Assembly (NCBI GenBank): GCA_022843585.1
Contig: JALHNJ010000009.1
Span: forward strand, 62,001 to 126,000
Length of the DNA: 64,000 nt
DNA from: Chitinophagaceae bacterium
GTDB lineage: Bacteria > Bacteroidota > Bacteroidia > Chitinophagales > Chitinophagaceae
Reading direction: 5' to 3'
Shown piece by piece: positions 34,567 through 43,904 of the stretch. Positions within the stretch are counted from its first letter, which is position 1, and each line of letters opens with the position of its first letter. The notes below the pieces were generated by a model. It saw only the letters and a list, made by a program, of their open reading frames with translations. It was not told the origin of the DNA and ran no database searches. The translations under genes and the position numbers were made by a program.

Positions 34567-34866
34567 ATGTTTGAACGTCTGCAAAAAAAATGGAAAGTAA
34601 ACGGGCTGCAACTGGCATTAATTCTTTGCACTTTTGCCATCGGCGGTAGCGCAACCGGTTTTGTAGGCAAAAAAGTTATGAATGCTCTGGCAATTCAGCA
34701 AGATTGGCTCTGGGCGATAATTTATATCCTTATAGTTACTATTATCTGGCCGCTAGCAGTATTGGTAGTAAGTATTCCATTCGGCCAATTCAAATTCTTT
34801 ACCGGTTATATTAAGAAGATGGGGGAGAAAATGGGGTTGACAAAGAAAGAGTCGGGAGAGTCTTAA
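34567..34866 (+). CDS. DUF6787-type two-helix membrane protein
   Basis: 99 residues with two membrane helices (about 14-35 and 45-68). The pattern KWKVNGLQLALILCTFAIGGSATGFVGKK and WPLAVLVVSIPFGQFKFFTGYIKK (cited as LILCTFAIGGSATG and VVSIPFGQFKFF) fits a Bacteroidota family I recall as DUF6787. Function unknown. It diverges from the respiratory operon, and the TPR gene is convergent with it. Confidence 0.78.
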   Translation: MFERLQKKWKVNGLQLALILCTFAIGGSATGFVGKKVMNALAIQQDWLWAIIYILIVTIIWPLAVLVVSIPFGQFKFFTGYIKKMGEKMGLTKKESGES

Positions 34867-34909
34867 AGTGCAGATTTTCATTTCAATAGCCCCAATTTCC
34901 AGTCACATA

Positions 34910-35851
34910 TCAATTTTCGTCTTTTTGCTTTTGCAAAGCAGCTTCTGCAGCTATATACCCAAACGAAGACCATTGCTTTGTAGCAATCGCCTTTTCAAAA
35001 AATAACCGGGCTTTTTGCGGCATCCCTTTTAACTGCGCATAATAGCCAGCTCCAAAATAAAGAGTGGCCGCACCCACACTCATCGAGTCTTTTCCAGTTG
35101 CAGTTCGGGATAGTAATGTGTTAGTATATCGTTCAATTTCATTATCTGCGGGATTGTGTACATAATAATAAAGCAGGCTCAGGTAGTCTGTATTTTCTAT
35201 AAGCTTTGGTGTGCGGGGCACTATCGCAAAAAAATTTGCTGCTTCTTCTGTTTTTCCCTGGGTAAGCAGCGTTATATAAAGCCAGTTAACCATAGCCACC
35301 ATCATATCATCATTTTTGGAGGCAACAATACCTTTGTAATAAGCTTTTTCAGCTTTTTCGTACTGTCCAGTTAAAAAATAAGAAAGCCCGAGATGATAGT
35401 ATGTATTAGTCTTTAGAGTACTTACGGGAATGTTTTTTTCATTTGGAATGCCATCTGGCTCTATTTCATCAGCCTTGCTCTGTATAAGTTCTGCAGCTTT
35501 TTCGAAATCTTCAATGCCTTTATCAAAACATCTTAAAGTAAGATAACGATGGCCCCGATGACGATAGAACCTTGCATCATTGGGATGCAAAGAAATACCC
35601 CGGGAAAAAACATCAATGGCTTTTTTATAATTCCCCAAATACGCTTCTCTTCTGCCCAGCCAAATAATTGCATCGGCATTCAATGAATCTTTTTCATACT
35701 CCTGCCGGGCTTCTAAAAGTTTTATTGAATGAGTTTTTTCCGCCGCTTCACTAAGTTTAGGCATAGGCCATTGTTTGTTCTCATAACAATCAAATTGGGC
35801 AAAAGCAATTGCATTTGCCAATAGCCCTATAAAAAGAAAATATATTCTCAT
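34910..35851 (-). CDS. Exported tetratricopeptide-repeat protein
   Basis: Signal peptide (MRIYFLFIGLLANAIAFAQ) followed by at least four TPR units: DAIIWLGRREAYLGNYKKAIDVFSRGI (about residues 58-84), DARFYRHRGHRYLTLRCFDKGIEDFEKAA, TYYHLGLSYFLTGQYEKAEKAYYKGI and a C-terminal unit GYYAQLKGMPQKARLFFEKAI. Such proteins scaffold periplasmic complexes; the partner is unknown. It diverges from purN with 36 bases between. Confidence 0.85.
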   Translation of the reverse strand: MRIYFLFIGLLANAIAFAQFDCYENKQWPMPKLSEAAEKTHSIKLLEARQEYEKDSLNADAIIWLGRREAYLGNYKKAIDVFSRGISLHPNDARFYRHRGHRYLTLRCFDKGIEDFEKAAELIQSKADEIEPDGIPNEKNIPVSTLKTNTYYHLGLSYFLTGQYEKAEKAYYKGIVASKNDDMMVAMVNWLYITLLTQGKTEEAANFFAIVPRTPKLIENTDYLSLLYYYVHNPADNEIERYTNTLLSRTATGKDSMSVGAATLYFGAGYYAQLKGMPQKARLFFEKAIATKQWSSFGYIAAEAALQKQKDEN

Positions 35852-35887
35852 GCTGAAAAGTTACAAATTTGCGGCTGAAAAAGATAT

Positions 35888-36454
35888 ATGCAAAGAATAG
35901 CCATTTTCGCCAGCGGTTCGGGTAGCAATGCACAAAAGATCATAGAGCATTTTGATAGTTCTACAAAAGTGAAGGTTGTATTGGTTGTATGTAACAAGCC
36001 AGAAGCCGGTGTGGTGGCCATTGCAGAAGAGCAAAACATTCCTGTGTTGTTGATTGAAAAGGAACGATTCTTTCGTGGTGATAGTTATATAAAAGAACTT
36101 GAAGAATATACAATTGATTTCATTGTACTCGCTGGCTTTCTGTGGAAAATTCCTGCAGCATTAATACAAGCATATACAAATCGCATTATTAATATTCATC
36201 CTGCCTTGTTACCTAACTACGGTGGAAAAGGAATGTATGGACTAAAGGTTCACCAGGCCGTAATTGATAATAATGAAAAAGAAAGCGGTATAACTATCCA
36301 TTATGTAGATGAACAGTATGACCATGGCAAAACATTGTTGCAGGCCACCTGCCCCGTATTAAAAGATGATACTGCTGCTTCACTTGCACAACGCATTCAA
36401 TTACTGGAGCATGAACATTATCCAAAGGTGATTGAGGAATTGCTGACGCAATAG
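35888..36454 (+). CDS. purN: Phosphoribosylglycinamide formyltransferase
   Basis: Third step of purine synthesis: transfers formyl from 10-formyl-tetrahydrofolate to GAR. Motifs: IAIFASGSGSNAQKI (phosphate loop), the catalytic NIHPALLPNYGGKGMYG segment with Asn and His, SGITIHYVDEQYDHG with the conserved Asp. Length 188 aa is normal. It is a stand-alone gene; no other purine gene lies nearby. Confidence 0.95.
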   Translation: MQRIAIFASGSGSNAQKIIEHFDSSTKVKVVLVVCNKPEAGVVAIAEEQNIPVLLIEKERFFRGDSYIKELEEYTIDFIVLAGFLWKIPAALIQAYTNRIINIHPALLPNYGGKGMYGLKVHQAVIDNNEKESGITIHYVDEQYDHGKTLLQATCPVLKDDTAASLAQRIQLLEHEHYPKVIEELLTQ

Positions 36455-36456
36455 GA

Positions 36457-36677
36457 AATACAAGCACACAGATGGGATGGGGTTTCACTGATTTTTTTTG
36501 ACTATTTCACAAGCATTGCTAAATGTTCTCTATTACGGATGAACACTCATGATTTTGCTACGCAAAATTGTAGATGTTTAAATTCTAAAAATCTTTTGAG
36601 TTCACAATTCCCTTTCTGCTTCGCAGAAAGAAATCTGTGTTCATACGTTTTACCCGAGTCATCTGTGTGCCTGTATT
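36457..36677. repeat. MITE-like element with terminal inverted repeats (about 221 bp)
   Basis: The gap between purN and the hydrolase gene is bounded by 18-base inverted repeats matching at 17 positions: AATACAAGCACACAGATG (36457-36474) and CATCTGTGTGCCTGTATT (36660-36677). Inside are a second inverted pair (ATGAACAC near 36539 and GTGTTCAT near 36635), TTTTGCTACGCAAAA and CTTTCTGCTTCGCAGAAAG hairpins. No open frame of note. It resembles a non-autonomous palindromic element. Confidence 0.55.
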
Positions 36678-36732
36678 TTATTTCACTCCAATCATTAGCA
36701 TTTCGTAATTTCCATACCTAATAATTTTCACG

Positions 36733-38040
36733 ATGAAACATATTCCCTTACTACTTCTTGCTGTTACCAGTTTTCTTTTTTCTTTTTCTCAAGTTGATAT
36801 TAGTACCGGTAAAAACAAATACACTATTCTTCAACCCGCAAAGCCAGAGCAACAAGGCTTTTCACCAGAACGATTGAAACGAATAGATAATAATATTAAC
36901 GACTGGATCAATGATGGAAGACTGAACGGTGCTGTAGCATTAATTATCCGAAATGGAAAAATTGTTTACCATAAAGCTTTCGGGTATGACGACCTGGAAA
37001 AAACAAAACCCTTCCGCACCGATAATATTTTTCGCATTGCATCACAAACAAAAGCAATTACCAGTGTAGCGGTGATGATGTTATTTGAAGAAGGAAAATT
37101 TTTATTAGACGATCCTATCTCCCGCTACATTCCTGAATTTGCGAAACAACAAGTGCTGGATAAATACAATGAAGCTGACACCAGCTATACAACCGTTCCT
37201 GCAAAATCAGAAGTTACCATACGTCAATTATTAACACATACCTCCGGTATTAGTTATGCGCAGATAGGAACAAAAGAAGCGAATGCCATTTTTGCCAAAG
37301 CAAGTTTGCATTCAGGTCTTGGTGCCGAAAATGGAAGAGTATTAGGACCTGATATGAAAAAATTGGGGAAGCTTCCGTTACTGCATCAGCCGGGAGAAAA
37401 ATTTACGTACGGATTAAATACCGATGTGCTGGGCTATTTAGTAGAAGTTGTTTCCGGTATGAGTCTTGACCAATTTTTTCGTCAGCGCATTTTTACTCCT
37501 TTGGGAATGAATGATACCTATTTCTATTTGCCTGCTGCCAAACAAAGCAGGTTGGTTAATTTATTTAGAGAAGAAAATAAAAAATTGATTTCCCCTGGTG
37601 CAGATATTGCCATGAATGGGAAGTTCATTGTTAACTATCCTAAACTCCCGGGCACTTATTATTCGGGTGGTGCGGGGCTTTCATCCACTACCACCGACTA
37701 TGCCATTTTTTTACAAATGCTATTGAATGGTGGTGAGTATAATGGCAGACGATTCCTTTCCCGAAATACAGTACGAATGATGACGATGAACCAGATCGGC
37801 GATATCAATCGTGGTGCCAATAAATTTGGATTAGGCTTTGGCCTTACTACCGAAAAAGGAAGCAGCTTGCTGCCAACGCCGCAAGATGTTTTTGAATGGG
37901 GCGGTGCATTTGCCACTACCTACTGGGCCGATCCGAAAGAAAAGATAATCGGCATTTTTTACCGCCAAATATGGGGAAGTACCTTTGGAGAAATTGCTAA
38001 TAAGTTTAAAGTGTTGGTTTATTCAGCTCTAAATGACTGA
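36733..38040 (+). CDS. Exported serine hydrolase, beta-lactamase/DD-peptidase fold (A)
   Basis: Signal peptide (LLAVTSFLFSFSQ), then a class C beta-lactamase-like domain. Active-site motifs: SQTK at 104-107 (nucleophile Ser and Lys) in FRIASQTKAITS, the YxN-type motif YGLN in KFTYGLNTDVLGY, and a C-terminal W-G-G segment in place of KTG/HxG. Such proteins are usually esterases or peptidases, not resistance enzymes. Substrate unknown. Confidence 0.87.
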   Translation: MKHIPLLLLAVTSFLFSFSQVDISTGKNKYTILQPAKPEQQGFSPERLKRIDNNINDWINDGRLNGAVALIIRNGKIVYHKAFGYDDLEKTKPFRTDNIFRIASQTKAITSVAVMMLFEEGKFLLDDPISRYIPEFAKQQVLDKYNEADTSYTTVPAKSEVTIRQLLTHTSGISYAQIGTKEANAIFAKASLHSGLGAENGRVLGPDMKKLGKLPLLHQPGEKFTYGLNTDVLGYLVEVVSGMSLDQFFRQRIFTPLGMNDTYFYLPAAKQSRLVNLFREENKKLISPGADIAMNGKFIVNYPKLPGTYYSGGAGLSSTTTDYAIFLQMLLNGGEYNGRRFLSRNTVRMMTMNQIGDINRGANKFGLGFGLTTEKGSSLLPTPQDVFEWGGAFATTYWADPKEKIIGIFYRQIWGSTFGEIANKFKVLVYSALND

Positions 38041-38103
38041 TAACGGAGTCTTTTACCATTCATTTTGCACTTTCTTTTGTTACTTGCCGGATTAAATTTC
38101 GTT

Positions 38104-38871
38104 TTGCGTCGATATTATTTCTACATACCACTTTTTATTGTCCTCTCTTTATTACTAAGCAGTATATCTGCTTCTGCCCAACTGTATAAAATAAAGGGGG
38201 TGGTGTACGATAGTTCCCGCAACAATCCTTTACAGGCAGTAAGTGTAATTTCTACTTCCGGTGCCGGAACAGTTACTAATGCAGATGGTGTATATGAAAT
38301 AATGGTAAGCGAAACAGACTCTATCTGGTTTAGCTACCTTAATAAACCCACCATGAAGTTTCCGATTGCCAAAATTGCCAACACCCTGCAATTTGATATT
38401 TCATTGCAGGTAAATGTGCCTACATTAAAAGAAGTAAAAATAAAACTGAAGAATTATAAGTTCGACTCCACACAAAACCGGATCGACTATGCCAAGATCT
38501 TTAACTACCAAAAGCCAGGACTAAAAACTACCACACCGCAATATGGAGCCGCTGCCGGGTTTGATGTAAATGAGATCATCAACATGTTCCGTTTTAAAAG
38601 AAACCGCAGCATGGCTTCTTTCCAAAAAAGATTGTTGCTGGAAGAACAGGATAAATTTATAGACTATCGCTTTAGTAAAGCATTGGTAAGGCGGCTTACT
38701 TTACTTACTGGCAACGAACTGGATAGTTTTATGCGGGTATTCCGTCCATCTTTTATGTTCACCAAATTTGCCGGCGATTACGATTTCCATTTATACATCA
38801 AAGAATCTTTTGATCGCTACAAAAAAGGTCTGCGGCCTTTACCTTTTCTAAAAGACGAAGAGGAAGAATAA
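38104..38871 (+). CDS. Exported protein with carboxypeptidase-regulatory-like domain
   Basis: After a signal peptide (FIVLSLLLSSISASAQ) there is a beta-sandwich CarboxypepD_reg-like domain (YKIKGVVYDSSRNNPLQAVSV...TNADGVYEI), as in the N-terminus of TonB-dependent receptors, then an uncharacterised region ending in an acidic tail. No ATG gives the signal peptide; TTG at 38104 gives MRRYYFYIPLF with the right charge pattern, and a TTG at 38065 is the longer option. No SusC/D partner follows. Function unknown. Confidence 0.75.
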   Translation: MRRYYFYIPLFIVLSLLLSSISASAQLYKIKGVVYDSSRNNPLQAVSVISTSGAGTVTNADGVYEIMVSETDSIWFSYLNKPTMKFPIAKIANTLQFDISLQVNVPTLKEVKIKLKNYKFDSTQNRIDYAKIFNYQKPGLKTTTPQYGAAAGFDVNEIINMFRFKRNRSMASFQKRLLLEEQDKFIDYRFSKALVRRLTLLTGNELDSFMRVFRPSFMFTKFAGDYDFHLYIKESFDRYKKGLRPLPFLKDEEEE

Positions 38872-39060
38872 TTTTTTCGGAACGTTCTCCATACAAATAG
38901 TAAAAGAAAAGTATCTTACTGCTTCGCAGTATTTTATACTCCCCCTTGTAAACGCAACTGATAATCTATCCCTGGTATTTTTTAAGCAAGAGAACAACAA
39001 ATATTTAGCAGCCTGAGAGCCTATGCCCGGTTGCAAAAAACACTACCAAAACAACCTATC

Positions 39061-40773
39061 ATGAAAAAACACCTTGCGGCGCTATTCTTTTTTTTTATTG
39101 CCACTTCGCCTTTTGCGCAACAAACAGTTATCAGCAATGTAAACATCGTGGATGTAAAAACTGGCAAGCTGTTGCCGGGGCAAACTATTGTTATTAATGG
39201 AGAAAAGATTGAACAGGTAGGAGCTTCTGCCAAAATAAAACCCATAGTCGGTGCAAAAACAATTGATGGCAGTGGAAAATACCTGATGCCCGGGATGACA
39301 GATGCACATATTCATTTCTTTCAATCCGGTGGATTATACACGAGGCCTGATGCGGTTGACCTTCGTAAAAAAATGCCATATGAAAAAGAAAAAGCATTTG
39401 GCACCAACAATGCTGCTGATTATTTGAATCGCTATTTACGGTTAGGCATTACCTCGGTAATAGATGTAGGCGGGCCTATGGCAAATTTTACAGTGAGAGA
39501 CTCTATTGGCAAAACAATGCTATCGCCTAATATATTGGTTACCGGACCGTTGTTTTCGATGGTAGACAGGGATCAGTTTGGTGATGACAGACCCATTATC
39601 AAAATAACCAGTTTTGACGAAGCAGATGCTTTGTTCGGTAAAATGCTTCCTCTTAAACCAGATTTTATAAAAATTTGGTACATAGCCGGTCCCAACCTTC
39701 CGGCAGAAAAGAATTTTGAACTGGTAAAACATATCGCCGATAAAACCCATGCCAACGGATTAAAGCTGGCTGTACATGCCACAGAATTAAAAACAGCACA
39801 ACTAGCGGTAGAAGCTGGCGCAGATATTTTAGTGCATAGCATAGATGATGAAGTGGTGCCAGATAATTTTGCCAAAAAATTAAAAGATAAAAAAGTAACC
39901 TATATACCAACACTTATTGTAATGCATGGCTATTACAATGTGTTTGCCGGTAAACATAGTAATCATCCGCAAGACCTTGCCTGGGCAAATGCATTTGTAT
40001 ATGGATCTATTACCTATCCGGAAGCAATGGCCGAAGCAGATCTGCCGCCGGTATTAAAAATGTTTCGTAAAAATGGTATTCCTGCTGATGCAAAAACTGC
40101 GGACTCCATTTCAGCCATCAATCTTATCAAATTGCATAAGGCAGGTGTAAACATTGCCAGCGGTACAGATGCAGGCAATATCGGAACCTTTCATGCTTCT
40201 TCTTATATACAAGAATTAGAAGCCATGCAAAAAATGGGAATGACGGTGCCCGACATTATCAAAGCATCTACCATTAATCCGGCTGTTGGCTTTGGTAAAG
40301 AACAACAATGGGGAAGTATTGAAAAAGGAAAGCTGGCAGATATATTACTACTGAGTAAAAATCCATTTGAATCCTTACAACATCTCAACAGCATTGAATC
40401 GGTTTTCAAAAATGGAAAACAGCTGATGCCTGACAGTATTGTAAAAGAATCGCCGGAAGCTGTGGTACAGCGACAACTGAATGCTTATAATGCAAGAGAC
40501 ATAGATGCCTTTATGGATACCTATAGCGATGATGTGGAGTTGTATGAATTTCCAAACAAGCTAACGCAAAAAGGAAAGGCGGACATGCGAAAAGGTTACG
40601 AAGGGTTTTTTAAGAATGCAACTAACCTGTATTGCGAAATTGAAAAGCGAATGGTCATTGGCAATAAAATAATAGACCATGAAAAAGTAAGGGCTGGTAC
40701 CCGGACATTGCGGGCAGTAGCTGTATACGAGGTGGAGAATGGTAAGATCAAAAGAGTAACTTTTATAGATTAA
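39061..40773 (+). CDS. Exported amidohydrolase fused to SnoaL-like domain
   Basis: Signal peptide (MKKHLAALFFFFIATSPFAQ), then an amidohydrolase TIM barrel with metal ligands in GMTDAHIHF (HxH), LAVHATE, ILVHSID and the Asp in ASGTDAGNIG, followed by the C-terminal beta sandwich (GKLADILLLSKNPF). The last 110 residues or so (from PEAVVQRQLNAYNARDIDAFMDTYSDD) are a SnoaL/NTF2-like fold. Imidazolonepropionase- or prolidase-like; the substrate is unknown. ATG 39061 gives the signal peptide; an upstream ATG at 39031 does not. Confidence 0.87.
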   Translation: MKKHLAALFFFFIATSPFAQQTVISNVNIVDVKTGKLLPGQTIVINGEKIEQVGASAKIKPIVGAKTIDGSGKYLMPGMTDAHIHFFQSGGLYTRPDAVDLRKKMPYEKEKAFGTNNAADYLNRYLRLGITSVIDVGGPMANFTVRDSIGKTMLSPNILVTGPLFSMVDRDQFGDDRPIIKITSFDEADALFGKMLPLKPDFIKIWYIAGPNLPAEKNFELVKHIADKTHANGLKLAVHATELKTAQLAVEAGADILVHSIDDEVVPDNFAKKLKDKKVTYIPTLIVMHGYYNVFAGKHSNHPQDLAWANAFVYGSITYPEAMAEADLPPVLKMFRKNGIPADAKTADSISAINLIKLHKAGVNIASGTDAGNIGTFHASSYIQELEAMQKMGMTVPDIIKASTINPAVGFGKEQQWGSIEKGKLADILLLSKNPFESLQHLNSIESVFKNGKQLMPDSIVKESPEAVVQRQLNAYNARDIDAFMDTYSDDVELYEFPNKLTQKGKADMRKGYEGFFKNATNLYCEIEKRMVIGNKIIDHEKVRAGTRTLRAVAVYEVENGKIKRVTFID

Positions 40774-40778
40774 TCTAA

Positions 40779-40883
40779 ATGAACAATACTAATACCAAAG
40801 CAAGGGTCATTCGCTTTCTTATTTATGTACTTGTGGGCTTTCTTGCTGCCTTCCTGTATCGCTATTTAAAAAATGATCCGTGA
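40779..40883 (+). CDS. Small single-helix membrane protein (34 aa)
   Basis: Six bases after the amidohydrolase stop: MNNTNTKARVIRFL, one membrane helix (IYVLVGFLAAFLYRYL) and a short charged end. The size is at the limit of what can be supported; the spacing and the positive-inside charge pattern favour a real gene. Confidence 0.45.
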   Translation: MNNTNTKARVIRFLIYVLVGFLAAFLYRYLKNDP

Positions 40884-40939
40884 ATGAAGTTGCAGCATTA
40901 TTCCTATACATCTTTTATATACTGACTAAAACTAAAGGC

Positions 40940-42334
40940 ATGAAAAAATTGTTTCCATTATTCTGTATTGTACTCTTTGCCTGTAATCAAAAGGAAAAGA
41001 CACATCCTGCTGCGCAGCAGATGGACGAATATTTAACCGGCCTTCAGAAATATTATCGCTTTAACGGTAATGTGCTGGTAGCAGAAAATGGAAAAATTGT
41101 TTTTCAGAAATCGTATGGCGTTGCCAATTTTGATTCGCAGCGGCTGCTGAATGATACCTCTGTATTTGAGCTGGCTTCTGTAAGCAAACAATTTACAGCA
41201 ACTGGTATTTTACTTTTAAAAGATAAAGGCAAACTTCTGCTTACAGATTCGCTGCGTCACTATTTTCCTGAGCTGCCTTATTCTAATATTACTCTCTGGC
41301 ATATGCTTACACATACCAGCGGTCTGCCCGACTATGAAAGGCCTATGACTGAGAAATGGGATAAATCAAAAATTGCTTTCAACAATGATATGATTGCTTT
41401 TTTAGCTAAAGAAAAGCCAGCGGTATCATTTGAGCCCGGAAAAAAATGGGAATACAGCAACACTGCCTATGCGATTCTTGCCAGCATCATTGAAAAAGTA
41501 TCGGGGCAAACATTTGCTGAGTTTATGAAGCAACATATTTTTCAACCGCTGGATATGACACATACCCGTATTTACAACACCCGTCGTTCATTAAAAGATA
41601 CGATTCCCAATTATGCTTACGGTTTTGTATATGATGACAGTTTGAAAAAACATCTGCTTCCCGACAGTGTACCTGATTTAAAATTTGTTATTTACCTGGA
41701 TGGAATACAGGGTGATGGTATTGTAAACTCAACCACCAACGATTTATTAAAATGGGACCGGGCAATAAAAAACCATACGCTACTAAAAGAAGAAACACAA
41801 AATGAAATGTTGAAAGGACAGGCCATTGTTGATACAGCAAAACAATCAACCTATGGCTTTGGTGTGTTTATAGAGAAAACTGATTTCGGAAATATCATTT
41901 CTCATTCCGGTGGCTGGCCGGGATATGTAACCATGCTGGTAAGAAATACAGATAAAGATCAAACCTACATTGTGTTATCTAACAATAGTTCTAATTCAAC
42001 TGGTATTTCAAATGGCTTGCAACATATTATGGCGGGTAAAGAAGTATTAACCGCTTATGAGCATAAAGAAATCGCACCAGACTCTGCATCGCTTGCTGTT
42101 TTTGCGGGCGACTACGAACTAAACGGAGCAAAATTTAAATTGGAGCAACGGGGAACAAAAATATACCGCATCAACCCATTAGGTGAGTTGGAATTGAAAC
42201 AGGAGTCCCCCACCAAACTTTTTTATTCAGATGGCAGCGACCGGCAAATTGAATTTGAATTAGGAGCCGGCAAAAAAGTATCAAAGGCCTGGCTTATCAA
42301 TCTTGGAATAAAAACCGAACTTAAAAAATTATAA
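40940..42334 (+). CDS. Serine hydrolase lipoprotein, beta-lactamase fold (B)
   Basis: Lipoprotein signal with lipobox FACN (MKKLFPLFCIVLFAC). Class C beta-lactamase-like domain with SVSK nucleophile motif in LASVSKQFTATG, YSN in WEYSNTAYAI, and HSGGWPG as the third motif, all intact. A C-terminal lipocalin-like stretch (FAGDYELNGAKFKLEQRG) follows. Start at ATG 40940 because the longer frame lacks a signal. The stop lies two bases before the first member of the paralogue array, so it leads or joins that operon. Confidence 0.87.
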   Translation: MKKLFPLFCIVLFACNQKEKTHPAAQQMDEYLTGLQKYYRFNGNVLVAENGKIVFQKSYGVANFDSQRLLNDTSVFELASVSKQFTATGILLLKDKGKLLLTDSLRHYFPELPYSNITLWHMLTHTSGLPDYERPMTEKWDKSKIAFNNDMIAFLAKEKPAVSFEPGKKWEYSNTAYAILASIIEKVSGQTFAEFMKQHIFQPLDMTHTRIYNTRRSLKDTIPNYAYGFVYDDSLKKHLLPDSVPDLKFVIYLDGIQGDGIVNSTTNDLLKWDRAIKNHTLLKEETQNEMLKGQAIVDTAKQSTYGFGVFIEKTDFGNIISHSGGWPGYVTMLVRNTDKDQTYIVLSNNSSNSTGISNGLQHIMAGKEVLTAYEHKEIAPDSASLAVFAGDYELNGAKFKLEQRGTKIYRINPLGELELKQESPTKLFYSDGSDRQIEFELGAGKKVSKAWLINLGIKTELKKL

Positions 42335-42336
42335 CC

Positions 42337-43107
42337 ATGGAGGTACACCACCACTCCCACACCGCCAGAAAAAAATGGACTCACTATTTCTGGGAATTCT
42401 TAATGTTGTTTCTCGCCGTTTCATTAGGATTTTATGCGGAGAACACCCGGGAAGTTATTCTTCACAAAAAAGAAGTGAAGACTCAATTGAACTCAATGCT
42501 ATCCGATCTTCAATCAGATATTATTCTTTTTGATTCGGTAACAGACCGCGATAGTTATGGTGCACAGATGTCCGATTCATTAATTGAATTATTACACTCG
42601 GATATTACAAATACAACAGAGATTTATTTTGCCGCCAGAACTGTTACTGCCAATCTTGGTTATTATTATACCAATTCAAAGTCTTTTGACCAGCTTAAGA
42701 TGGCAGGAATGCTCCGGTACATAAAAGACAAAGAATTGCTGGATAGTATCGGCAGTTATTATGCATCTTTTCAGTGGCTGGCCAATCAGATAGACCTGCT
42801 GCGTTTGAAAATGGATGAAATTCACAAAGGGAATACCCGGTTGTTTGACAGTTATGTTTTTCAGCAAATGACTACGAATATAAAAATTGCCGCTGTTAGT
42901 GGTTTGGGTGGCCAAAGAACAAATATCAGTAAACCTTTGGTAAAGCCATCGCTGCTTTCTGCTGATGTAAAGGATATAAACACCGTATCGCTGAACTATC
43001 ATTACTATTCCTCTACCATTAAGTTTTATATCCGTAATGCTATTGCCCTTCAAAACCGGGCAAAAGGGCTTATTGAAATGATTAAAAAGGAATACAGGTT
43101 TGATTAA
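42337..43107 (+). CDS. Membrane paralogue array, member 1
   Basis: First of six tandem paralogues of an unnamed family. Architecture: a 15-residue His-rich N-terminus (MEVHHHSHTARKKW), one membrane helix (FWEFLMLFLAVSLGFYAE), then a predicted extracytoplasmic helical domain of about 215 residues with the shared block LKMAGMLRYIKDKELLDSI and a C-terminal KKEYRFD. It is the most divergent copy in the middle part and has ENTRE instead of YQLEH after the helix. Begins two bases after the lipoprotein hydrolase gene. Function unknown. Confidence 0.82.
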   Translation: MEVHHHSHTARKKWTHYFWEFLMLFLAVSLGFYAENTREVILHKKEVKTQLNSMLSDLQSDIILFDSVTDRDSYGAQMSDSLIELLHSDITNTTEIYFAARTVTANLGYYYTNSKSFDQLKMAGMLRYIKDKELLDSIGSYYASFQWLANQIDLLRLKMDEIHKGNTRLFDSYVFQQMTTNIKIAAVSGLGGQRTNISKPLVKPSLLSADVKDINTVSLNYHYYSSTIKFYIRNAIALQNRAKGLIEMIKKEYRFD

Positions 43108-43118
43108 AGAATAAATTT

Positions 43119-43898
43119 ATGGAAGTACACCACCACTCACATACCGCAAGAAAAAAATGGACCCATTATTTCTGGGAATTTTTAATGTTATTCCTCGCTG
43201 TGTTCTGCGGTTTTTTAGCAGAGTATCAGTTGGAGCATAAAATAGAAAGAGACCGGGAGAAACAATTCATGCAAACGATGGCGGAAGACCTGAAATCTGA
43301 TACGGCCCGATTAAACGGGTTAATCAAATTAAGAAAGTCTCGGATAAGAAAACTGGATACCTTGTTTCATATTATTGCAAGCGATGAATACATTACGAAT
43401 GGAAGAAAAGTATACGAGTTGTACGAATTTCCTTATTGGGATATTTTACGCTTCTTCCCATCTGACAGAACCATGCAACAGCTTAAAAATGGTGGCAACC
43501 TGAGATTGATACGCAAAAGAAATGTTTCAGATGCCCTGATAAAATATGATGTATTAGTACGCAACTATAAAGAATACGAACCACTGCAGGAAGAACTGGC
43601 CACACAGATTAATCCTCATCTTGAGAAACTGCTTGACCCTATAATTATTGAAAAGGCAAAAAGGGCCTATACTGACAAAGTACTGGCTGCCGACACAATT
43701 ATCAGAGGTGTCCGCTATATGGAACTACCCGATACAATTACCATTTCAAAATTAGTCGAAGCCGACAAAAAGATTTTTTTAAAACACATTAACCAGGTAA
43801 AAACGCTTTACATAGCATCAATGAGAGATAATATGTTAGAAAGGAACCAGGCCAAAGAAACACTGGCATTGGTAATAAAAGAATATCACCTGAAATAA
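43119..43898 (+). CDS. Membrane paralogue array, member 2
   Basis: Same architecture as member 1; after the helix it has FLAEYQLEHKIERDREKQF, a block repeated nearly unchanged in members 4-6 and predicted to begin a coiled coil. The mid-block reads LKNGGNLRLIRKRNVSDAL and the end KEYHLK. A PSDRT segment precedes the mid-block, as in member 5. Gap of 11 bases from member 1. Confidence 0.82.
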   Translation: MEVHHHSHTARKKWTHYFWEFLMLFLAVFCGFLAEYQLEHKIERDREKQFMQTMAEDLKSDTARLNGLIKLRKSRIRKLDTLFHIIASDEYITNGRKVYELYEFPYWDILRFFPSDRTMQQLKNGGNLRLIRKRNVSDALIKYDVLVRNYKEYEPLQEELATQINPHLEKLLDPIIIEKAKRAYTDKVLAADTIIRGVRYMELPDTITISKLVEADKKIFLKHINQVKTLYIASMRDNMLERNQAKETLALVIKEYHLK

Positions 43899-43904
43899 TT
43901 ATTT

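Noticed and set aside
36733-42334. Beta-lactam resistance genes
   Set aside because: The serine hydrolases have beta-lactamase-fold motifs, but this branch is broad (esterases, DD-peptidases); there is no basis for calling resistance.
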